A DNA stretch of 64,000 nucleotides, from assembly GCA_950022295.1 (NCBI GenBank), contig OX465596.1, forward strand, positions 218,829,501 through 218,893,500, read 5' to 3'. This DNA comes from Bromus sterilis. Taxonomy: Eukaryota; Streptophyta; Magnoliopsida; Poales; Poaceae. Every line of letters begins with the position of its first letter. The first letter of the stretch is position 1. Under the pieces are notes generated by a model that was given only the letters and a program-made list of their open reading frames with translations, ran no database searches and was not told the origin of the DNA. Position numbers and translations under genes: made by a program. This document shows positions 1-7,696 of the stretch, piece after piece.

Positions 1-1611
1 ACCCTAATACAAGGTGAACGATGAGAGGCTGTGTAGGAGTACACGGTGGGTTGTCTCGTTGAACACCGCCCTAAGTCCGAGTTCTGGTGTGGTGATCCAA
101 GATGAAGAGTACAACCACACATTGGGCTCACTGACCCCTCTCAACCTATTAACTCATCCCTTTCGATGTCCAGATGTCGCAGTAGTTCGGAGTTCTGGTA
201 GGCTTGTGGCCTGGATGCTAAGTGAGAGAACGGCTCATCCGAGACCGGCTTATGCACCACGCACACATCGCTTGGGTCCACTTCGGTAAACCGGCCGGGT
301 TCACGATTGTGGTAGCCAACCCAAGTAGGCGGCTTTCTTGGACTAGATAGGCTATGAGGAAACAGTTGTGGTGAGCATCCTCGCTGGCACCCCTTGAATG
401 GTGTTGAGATCAAAGGCGGTAAATGATGGTCATGTGTGTGTAGCGGTACACCCTTGCAAGGTTAACAAAACTATTCGAATAGCCGCGTCCGCGGTTATGG
501 ACTGCTTGGAAAGCTTAGCTTGATTATTAGACAATTTGAACCGGATACTTCTAAAATACACCAAGATAAGTGTGAGTGCTATGGCGTGCTTCCTCGTGGG
601 GAAGTCGAGGAAGGCACCATAGTGGTGTATTGGTTGGTGAAAGTAGTGGACTCGTGTACGCTTCTTACCTCAAGTCTGGTACTCGTAGTTCAGGATTAGC
701 CAAGTCAAAGCTGGCATTTCTGCAAGTGAACCCCACCCCCTTTACCTTGATACATGTGCATGAGTAGCATAGCTCCTACGTAAGTCTTGCTGAGTACGAC
801 TTTGTACTCACGTTTGCTTAATATATGTTTTAGATGACGCCACTGACCCCGAAGGTGGCTTCTTCATCGAACTGGACGACTGAAGTTAAGCTAGTCTAGT
901 CCCAGTCAGCAGACTGGTTCCCTCGTGGAGGGCTTTGTGTTTGAATAAGGCTTCTTAAGCCATTTGTTAAACTTGTCTGTACTCAGACATAATTTGCTTC
1001 CGCTTCGTGATGTAATGTTGGATCACTCGTAAGTGATCTCTGTGTGTACTCTATAAGAGTTATAAATAAAATGTACACTTTGTAGCGAATTGCAATGGTA
1101 CCTGCTGTTCATACAAGGCATGTGTGCTGCGTGTATGTTTATAACATGCATGTCTTTGTATGGGTTTTCGAGACCTTAGTTGTGTTCTGGCTGGCGGTCT
1201 TTTATACACCAAGTGGCCCTTAGATGTGCGCAGCTTGGGGCATCGCGATGCGATTGCTTGAGACTCTGTCTCGTGCACACTTTGTGGTATGATCGAGCCC
1301 GCCCTAGACCCCGACTAAGTGATCGGGCTGGAGTAAGTCTATGTAAGAGTTTTGAGATAGTCGATAATATGGTTGAGGCGACTTGTCTTTGAATATGGGA
1401 GTTCACCACCCATATCAGTAGACTTGTGTGCGTACGATGAGGACCCATTACAGTTGATCATCCGGCCTGGATGGGATGCCCCTCACGTACGATGCTTTTC
1501 GAGAATGTTCAGTGCTTGGCCTTGTCTGCTTAGACAAGTGGGTGCGGTTCTCGGCTCTCCATATGACTATGTCTTAACTGTACTTGCATACGCTAACCCC
1601 GGGTCCCGACA
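1..1611 (+). repeat. Element A 5' LTR (3' part only)
   Basis: This is the 3' portion of the 5' LTR of a Ty3/gypsy retrotransposon; the rest lies left of the window. It is repeated at 10073-11683 with a constant offset of 10072. By eye I found one mismatch (TTTGCTT here near 989, TTTTCTT in the other copy). It ends in GGTCCCGACA directly before the primer-binding site, which fixes the LTR edge. Short ORFs inside it are identical in the two copies only because the LTRs are, and I do not call them genes. Confidence 0.95.
452..502 (+). promoter_or_regulatory. Triple-palindrome LTR module, element A (5' copy)
   Basis: Three consecutive inverted repeats are visible. P1 is CCTTGCAAGG (452-461). P2 is CTATTCGAATAG (471-482). 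P3 is GTCC-8 nt-GGAC (487-502). The same order and spacing recur in the LTRs of F, B, C and E. Function is unknown; it could be a protein-binding palindrome set or a structured part of the LTR transcript. Confidence 0.7.
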
Positions 1612-1615
1612 GGCT

Positions 1616-1627
1616 TGGTATCAGAGC
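1616..1627 (+). other. Element A primer-binding site
   Basis: TGGTATCAGAGC, starting four bases after the LTR end, is complementary to the 3' end of initiator methionine tRNA, the usual minus-strand primer for this group. It fixes the orientation of A as plus. Confidence 0.93.
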
Positions 1628-2038
1628 AGGACTGACTGTAGGACTAGTAGCCTTGGCCTAAATTAAGTCTAGCATTCTATAGTTATATAGTTACTCTGGG
1701 TATATAAGGGAACAACGTAAGGCTTCATTTTTTCTCCTTACCTCCTTCGTTCTGAGTTCTGAGTCACCCTCATCTTACTCTACGGGAAGATAGGACTAGA
1801 CTCTCCTCTGTCTGATTAGCATATCTCGTTGATTGCTTCCTTATAGCCGTAGGAAAGTTGTGTCAGGTTTTCCTAGCATTGTTGAAATGCTGATTTCTTA
1901 CACCGTATTATGTAAGTGCTGTTTTTCATGATTGAAAGAAATTGTCATTTCTTGCAATTACAGCCGTTATGCTGTCCGAGTCATTCCAGATTTATCATAT
2001 AATCTGTTGCATTTGCAAACTCTTGCTTTCTGTTTCAG
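1628..2038 (+). other. Element A untranslated leader with splice-like sites
   Basis: There is no ORF of note in this stretch. A donor-like GTAAGT begins at 1912 and a strong acceptor-like pyrimidine tract plus CAG ends at 2038, directly before the ATG of the leader ORF. Together they could define a 127-nt intron. Splicing is inferred from consensus only. Confidence 0.5.
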
Positions 2039-2818
2039 ATGGCAAATCTTCCCCCTCGGCAGATTGTTCGTTTGACCAGGTGCCTCGGTGTGCGTGGCCA
2101 CCCCGCCACGTTGATCGAGATGATGTCCTACGTGGGATATCGATGGTACCCTGAGTACACCATCGAGGAGCAGTTCCACGACTTCAACCAGACGCAGTTT
2201 CACTGCATTGTCCGGATCTACCCACACCATGTTGGAGTCACCCAGCCTATCCACTTTGGACATGGCATCGGCGTTACTGAGAACATGGCTGTGCAGGATG
2301 CTGCATATTCATGTATCACCCTGCTGAGAGAGGAGCACACTTTGCTGAGAGAGACTTCTTTCCGCTATATCCCTGCTGCACTTCCAGGAGAAGAGGGATA
2401 TTACACCGGACTCTACTCAGATCACTCTGCAGAGGATCCCGCACTCCAGGTGACTGCTAGGTTTGCTAGTGACAGAGATCGTGATGCACGCGCTCTCCGT
2501 TTTGAGCTCCACGCCACCCGTGTTCGTCTGTACCGAGCACTGACGCTCTTGGCACCCTTTGTGATCGTGGGATCAGTGGAGTACGATGCGATCTATCCAG
2601 TGAGGACCCAGATGCCTTCTCGAGTTGCTTGGCCCGAGATTGGAGGAGTTTTTCCACCCCGTGGTCCTTTGCTTCCACCCTACGCTGGACCTAGGCCCCA
2701 TCCTTGCCCAAATGGATATCAGGGTCCACAAGCCTCCGTGTTTTCCGATGGTCACCTCCAGCTACCGGGATATGCGGGTAACTTTTATGAGGATTACTAT
2801 GGAGATGGAGATGAGTGA
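2039..2818 (+). CDS. Extra leader ORF of element A, 259 aa
   Basis: This is a complete ORF between the primer-binding site and gag, a position where most Ty3 elements carry none. I do not recognise a named family. Residues about 20-100 show an order of elements like a double-stranded-RNA-binding domain: a helix (PATLIEMMSY), a PEYTIEEQF strand, two further strands, a GHGIGV turn, and a closing helix with AVQDAAYSCITLLREE. The middle is Arg/Leu-rich and helical (about 145-180). The tail is Pro/Gly/Tyr-rich and ends acidic. The ATG lies directly after a splice-acceptor-like TTTCAG. Element B has a decayed ORF of similar pattern at the same place, while the related element F has none. The fold assignment is inference; possible roles are RNA binding or silencing suppression. 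Confidence 0.7.
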   Translation: MANLPPRQIVRLTRCLGVRGHPATLIEMMSYVGYRWYPEYTIEEQFHDFNQTQFHCIVRIYPHHVGVTQPIHFGHGIGVTENMAVQDAAYSCITLLREEHTLLRETSFRYIPAALPGEEGYYTGLYSDHSAEDPALQVTARFASDRDRDARALRFELHATRVRLYRALTLLAPFVIVGSVEYDAIYPVRTQMPSRVAWPEIGGVFPPRGPLLPPYAGPRPHPCPNGYQGPQASVFSDGHLQLPGYAGNFYEDYYGDGDE

Positions 2819-3148
2819 GACCGCCTGTGGTCTTACTTAGTGAGAATGTAATAGTATCCTAGTATATTGTAAGCAAGGTGTCTAAGTTCCAGAGGTTTAG
2901 ATAAATAATGTATAGGAAGTCAGAGTGCCTCTGAAGGATGTATCATCTTCATCACGTTTGTATTAGCTTAGTGCTTGTACTAAAACGATGTATGGTTTGT
3001 ATGACAGCTTGTGAATATATGGCTTGTATGCTTTATCACCATGTTGTCAAGATGATTACTCCCTTTGCTCTGTAATCCTTCCAGTACTTCAATACCTTGA
3101 TTAGACTCTTCAAATCAACTCTGTTTGACTTTGGTTTTTCACCTCAGG
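2819..3148 (+). other. Element A spacer between leader ORF and gag
   Basis: This AT-rich spacer has no ORF. A donor-like GTAAGC lies near 2869. The 3' end is a pyrimidine-rich tract ending CAG at 3147, one base before the gag ATG. This could be a second intron, or an alternative acceptor used from the donor at 1912. Confidence 0.45.
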
Positions 3149-4051
3149 ATGTCTCAAGGAACACGTGGCCAGATTGGTCGTAACCAAGGTCGTGGGAACA
3201 ATCAGGAGGAAGACAACCTTCCACCCCCACCCACGATGGCCCAAGTTCTGATGGAGGTCGAGAGGAACCGCCGTGACTCTCACCACCTACTGGAAGTCAT
3301 CGCACGCAACACCACTCAGCAGCGCAATGAGCTGGTGTCTCTAAACGACTTCATCCGGCTTCATCCCCCGGTTTTCCGTTACTCCACCGAGCCCCTTGAC
3401 GCCGATGACTGGCTTCGCAGCATCGAGAGGAAGCTCCAAGCCGGCCATGTTGCAAATGGCGACAAGGTCAACTATGCCACCTATCACCTTGAAGGTGCAG
3501 CAAGCTCTTGGTGGGAGAATTTCCTGAATATGCGCCCAGTTGGACCACCTGCATCTTGGGAGGAGTTCTGTACCTCTTTCCGCGAGCACCACATTCCCAA
3601 AGGTCTCATGGACCGCAAGCGTGATGAATTCTGTAACCTCACTCAAGGCAGAAGAACAGTTGACGAGTTTAGTCGTGAGTTCAACCGACTTGCTCGTTAT
3701 GCCACCGAAGAAGTCTCCACCGACTCCAAGAAACAAGAGAGGTTCCGTCGTGGCCTCAACAGTGGACTCCGTCGCGAGCTCAACCTTCATGACTTTGCCA
3801 CATTTCAGGTCCTTGTCAACAAGGCCATCAAGGCAGAGGACATGAACACCCCCAATGACTTTCGCAAACACCCTAGAGAGGAAGGTTCATCCAGCTCTGG
3901 TTCCCAGAAACGCAAGATCTGGATCCCAAATAGCATGTTCCGCCAGAACAACCCACCGAGGCCATCCTATACGGCGCCTCGTCCACCCACCCAGTTTCAC
4001 CCAGCTCCACCAAACCACCCAGCTCCACGCACTGTTTTCGGAGCTTGCTAA
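3149..4051 (+). CDS. gag: Element A gag, ended by an in-frame TAA in the zinc knuckle
   Basis: This is the capsid/nucleocapsid polyprotein of a Ty3/gypsy element. I chose the start MSQGTRGQ at 3149 because it aligns with the gag start of element F and lies after an acceptor-like CAG; the upstream ATG at 3125 is in the same frame. The retrotransposon gag core is clear: PPVFRYSTEPLDADDWLRSIERK, then EGAASSWWENF, then FCNLTQGRRTVDEFSREFNRLARYA. A TAA at 4049-4051 falls between the first two cysteines of the CCHC zinc knuckle. The rest of the knuckle and pol follow in the same frame. Apart from this codon, gag-pol is open. With nearly identical LTRs, the stop is either very recent or was present in the mobilised RNA. 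Confidence 0.9.
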   Translation: MSQGTRGQIGRNQGRGNNQEEDNLPPPPTMAQVLMEVERNRRDSHHLLEVIARNTTQQRNELVSLNDFIRLHPPVFRYSTEPLDADDWLRSIERKLQAGHVANGDKVNYATYHLEGAASSWWENFLNMRPVGPPASWEEFCTSFREHHIPKGLMDRKRDEFCNLTQGRRTVDEFSREFNRLARYATEEVSTDSKKQERFRRGLNSGLRRELNLHDFATFQVLVNKAIKAEDMNTPNDFRKHPREEGSSSSGSQKRKIWIPNSMFRQNNPPRPSYTAPRPPTQFHPAPPNHPAPRTVFGAC

Positions 4052-7000
4052 AAGTGTGGTCAGGCAGGCCACTACTCTCGCGAGTGCCCCCAGAACCAGA
4101 TCCAGCACCAGAATGCTCCACCACGTGCCGGAGGCAACAACAACAACAACAATGGTCGTGGCAAGCCACCCCAGAAGGTCTACACCGCCAAACCCGCTCC
4201 TTTCGCCAATCGTGGACGTCTGAATCAGATTGCCGCCGAAGAGACTGACGACACCACTGACGTCATTCTTGGTACGCTCCCAGTCAATTTTGTTCCTACT
4301 TCCGTTCTTTTCGACCCAGGAGCATCTCATTCATTCATGTCGGAAAGTTATGCACTTCGTCATGAGTTACCCTTTGTTGAATTGTCCACCCCGATGGTTA
4401 TTCAAACTCCAGGGTCAAGATGGCAAACTAATAGAGTAAGCCATGATAACCAAATAGCAATTGAGGGTTTAGTATTCCTTGCTTCACTCATAGCCCTCAA
4501 GTCTTCAGACATTGATGTCATCCTTGGTATGGATTGGCTATCAAAACAGAATGCCTATCTGGATTGCAAAGGCAAATCCGTGAAACTCACCCACCCTTCA
4601 GGCAAAACCGTTAACTATACCTCACCCAGAACAAGAACCCAAGTGCATTCTTTGAATGTACTTCCCCTTCCCGAACTTGAAGATATTCCGGTGGTTCGTG
4701 ACTTCCCGGATGTCTTTCCTGAAGAGCTGCCGGGCATGCCACCCGACAGATGTGTAGAGTTTATAGTGGATCTTGTTCCAGGAACCGCACCAATTTCCAA
4801 ACGCCCATACAAAATGGCCCCACATGAGTTAGCTGAGCTAAAAACCCAACTTGATGCTTCGTTGGCAAAAGGCTTCATCCGCCCTAGCTCATCGCCATGG
4901 GGTTGCCCCGTTCTGTTCGTAAAGAAGAAAGATGGAACAGAAAGGATGTGCGTAGATTATCGCCCGCTAAATTTAGCGACGATAAAGAACAAATACCCAC
5001 TACCTAGGATCAATGATCTTTATGATCAACTTGCAGGATCCGCCGTCTTCTCAAAGATGGATTTAAGACTAGGTTATCATCAGATCCGAATCCGAAGCGA
5101 GGACATTCCCAAAACGGCTTTCACTACTCGTTATGGTCTTTACGAGTACACCGTCATGTCCTTTGGTTTAACCAATGCCCCCGCCACATTCTCACGCTTG
5201 ATGAACTCGATCTTCATGGAGTACCTAGATAAATTTGTTGTGGTTTATCTCGATGACATTCTCATCTACTCGAAGAACGAAGAAAATCATGCCAAACACT
5301 TAAGGCTGGTATTGATGAAACTTAGAGAGCATCGCCTGTACGCTAAATTCTCCAAGTGTGAATTCTGGCTACCAGAAGTGACCTACTTAGGCCACGTGAT
5401 TTCTGCAAAAGGCATTGCTGTGAATCCCGAGAGAGTTCAGGCCGTCCTTGACTGGACTCCACCTGAATCGGTTAAGCAAGTTAGAAGTTTTCTTGGCCTA
5501 GCCAGCTATTGTCGTCGCTTCGTCGAGAACTTTTCTAAAGTTGCAAAGCCTCTAACTGAACTCCTCAAGAAAGATAAGAAATTCTTATGGACTCCCAAGT
5601 GCGAGGAAAGCTTTCAAGAGCTAAAAAGAAGATTGACTTCTGCACCTGTACTTGCACCTCCAGACACCAAAAGGGATTTCGAAATCTATTGTGATGCATC
5701 ACGGCAAGGGTTAGGATGCATACTGCTGCAAGATCGACATGTGGTAGCTTATGCTTCACGCCAGTTGCGGCCACATGAAGAGAACTATCCTACCCATGAC
5801 CTTGAACTCGCTGCCGTAGTTCATGCTCTAACAACTTGGCGACATTACCTCCTTGGTAATCGTTGTGAGATTTATTCCGACCACCAAAGCCTCAAATATA
5901 TTTTCACCCAGCCAGATCTTAATCTCAGGCAAAGACGCTGGATTGAGTTGATAAAAGATTACGACGTAGCAATTTCTTACACCCCAGGCAAAGCCAATGT
6001 CATGGCTGATGCACTAAGTCGTAAGTCGTACTGTAACAACCTCATGTTACAGCAGTATCAACCACTTCTTCATGAGGACTTTCGCAAGCTCAACCTTGAA
6101 ATTGTTCCTCATGGCTATCTTTCTACCTTGGTGGCGAAACCAACTCTTGAGGATCAAATCATAGTTGCCCAAAGGCGTGCACGAGGTGTTCGTCGGATCA
6201 AGGAGAACATTGCTAGCGGAGTTGCTAAATGTTTCTCCACAGATAGTAAAGGAACGGTATTCTTTGAAAATCGTTTAGTAGTACCAAAGAATAAGGAACT
6301 AAGGCAACTCATCCTCAAAGAAGCCCATGACACACCCCTCTCAATTCATCCCGGTAGCACGAAAATGTACCGAGATCTACGCCAGAGATTTTGGTGGACT
6401 AGGATGAAGAGAGACATTGCTCAATTTCTTGCCGAATGTGATGTTTGTCGTCGCATTAAGGCAGAACATCAAAGACCTGCTGGTACACTTCAACCTTTGT
6501 CTATTCCCGAGTGGAAATGGGACAAAGTCGGTATGGACTTCATCACCGGCTTTCCAAAAACCCAGAAAGGAAACAATGCCATCTTCGTTGTCATAGATAG
6601 GCTTTCCAAAGTCGCTCACTTCCTTCCGGTTCGCGAGTCTATAACTGCTAGTCAGTTAGCGGACTTGTACATCTCCAGAATTGTATCACTTCACGGTGTT
6701 CCTTTGGAAATCAATTCTGATCGCGGTAGCCTTTTCACCTCTAGATTTTGGGGAAGCTTCCAACGTGCTCTGGGAACTCATCTCTCTTTTAGTACGGCTT
6801 TCCATCCTCAGTCTAGCGGTCAAGTCGAAAGGGTTAACCAAATTCTTGAAGACATGCTCAGAGCTTGTGTTATCTCATTCGGAAAGAATTGGGAGAATTC
6901 TCTTCCATATGCCGAATTTTCTTATAACAATAGTTTTCAATCTAGTCTGAACATGGCTCCTTTTGAATTCCTTTATGGACGACGATGTCGAACACCTTTA

Positions 7001-7696
7001 AACTGGTCTGAAACCGGTGAAAGACAATTCTTTGGACCGGATATGATCAAGGAAGCAGAAGATCAAGTTCGCATTGTTCGTGATCAATTGAAAGCAGCCC
7101 AGTCTCGTCAGAAAAGCTACTATGATCGTCATCATAGGCAAGAGAGCTACAATCTGGATGAGAAGGCTTACCTTCGGGTTACTCCTCTGAAGGGAACCCA
7201 ACGTTTCGGTATCAAAGGCAAGTTGGCCCCACGTTACATCGGACCTTTCCGCATTCTAGCTAAACGTGGAGAAGTTGCCTACCAACTTGAACTACCTCCG
7301 CACCTTTCCCGAGTACACGATGTATTCCATGTGTCCCAACTCAGGCGTTGCTTCAAGGACCCCATCCGCGAAGTCGACCATGAAACGCTTGATCTCCAAG
7401 ATGACCTTTCTTATCGAGAATACCCCGTTCGTATTCTTGATTCAGCAGAGCGTGTCACTCGTCGTCATAAGATTAGGTTTCTGAAAGTGCAATGGTCACA
7501 CCACTCTGAAAGAGAAGCCACGTGGGAGAGAGAAGACCGTCTCAGTGCCGAGTACCCCACCTTCCTCCCGCAGACTTCTGAATCTCGGGACGAGATTCTT
7601 TTGAGTGGGGGCGAGTTGTCAGATCCCTCTGTTAGGTATGTGCTAGGGTTAGCTAGTACCTTTGCATCATGCAAAAGTTTCAAAAAGAAACCCTAA
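4052..7696 (+). CDS. pol: Element A pol (protease, RT, RNase H, integrase)
   Basis: The open frame runs from the gag stop; the first ATG is at 4337. Domains in order: the rest of the zinc knuckle; aspartic protease with DPGASHSF, catalytic Asp codon 4313-4315 (so a product from the ATG at 4337 would lack it); reverse transcriptase with YLDD at 5246-5257; RNase H starting near EIYCDASRQGLGC (about 5680); integrase with an HHCC zinc finger (about 6340-6460) and a DDE core (GMDFITGF, NSDRGS, SGQVERVNQ); and a C-terminal chromodomain-like stretch around RFLKVQWSHHSEREATWERE (about 7470-7550). The order and the RT signature (PEELPGMPPDR) point to the Tekay/Del-like chromovirus lineage. The frame reads through the polypurine tract 80 bp into the 3' LTR. 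No other break is visible. Confidence 0.93.
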   Translation, partial: KCGQAGHYSRECPQNQIQHQNAPPRAGGNNNNNNGRGKPPQKVYTAKPAPFANRGRLNQIAAEETDDTTDVILGTLPVNFVPTSVLFDPGASHSFMSESYALRHELPFVELSTPMVIQTPGSRWQTNRVSHDNQIAIEGLVFLASLIALKSSDIDVILGMDWLSKQNAYLDCKGKSVKLTHPSGKTVNYTSPRTRTQVHSLNVLPLPELEDIPVVRDFPDVFPEELPGMPPDRCVEFIVDLVPGTAPISKRPYKMAPHELAELKTQLDASLAKGFIRPSSSPWGCPVLFVKKKDGTERMCVDYRPLNLATIKNKYPLPRINDLYDQLAGSAVFSKMDLRLGYHQIRIRSEDIPKTAFTTRYGLYEYTVMSFGLTNAPATFSRLMNSIFMEYLDKFVVVYLDDILIYSKNEENHAKHLRLVLMKLREHRLYAKFSKCEFWLPEVTYLGHVISAKGIAVNPERVQAVLDWTPPESVKQVRSFLGLASYCRRFVENFSKVAKPLTELLKKDKKFLWTPKCEESFQELKRRLTSAPVLAPPDTKRDFEIYCDASRQGLGCILLQDRHVVAYASRQLRPHEENYPTHDLELAAVVHALTTWRHYLLGNRCEIYSDHQSLKYIFTQPDLNLRQRRWIELIKDYDVAISYTPGKANVMADALSRKSYCNNLMLQQYQPLLHEDFRKLNLEIVPHGYLSTLVAKPTLEDQIIVAQRRARGVRRIKENIASGVAKCFSTDSKGTVFFENRLVVPKNKELRQLILKEAHDTPLSIHPGSTKMYRDLRQRFWWTRMKRDIAQFLAECDVCRRIKAEHQRPAGTLQPLSIPEWKWDKVGMDFITGFPKTQKGNNAIFVVIDRLSKVAHFLPVRESITASQLADLYISRIVSLHGVPLEINSDRGSLFTSRFWGSFQRALGTHLSFSTAFHPQSSGQVERVNQILEDMLRACVISFGKNWENSLPYAEFSYNNSFQSSLNMAPFEFLYGRRCRTPLNWSETGERQFFGPDMIKEAEDQVRIVRDQLKAAQSRQKSYYDRHHRQESYNLDEKAYLRVTPLKGTQRFGIKGKLAPRYIGPFRILAKRGEVAYQLELPPHLSRVHDVFHVSQLRRCFKDPIREVDHETLDLQDDLSYREYPVRILDSAERVTRRHKIRFLKVQWSHHSEREATWEREDRLSAEYPTFLPQTSESRDEILLSGGELSDPSVRYVLGLASTFASCKSFKKKP
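7602..7616 (+). other. Element A polypurine tract
   Basis: A purine-rich GAGTGGGGGCGAG lies directly before the TGTCAGATCC start of the 3' LTR. It is the plus-strand priming site and overlaps the end of pol. Confidence 0.85.

Noticed and set aside
3341..3871. 176-codon minus frame inside gag of A
   Set aside because: It is the antisense shadow of the well-supported gag frame, with no domain of its own.
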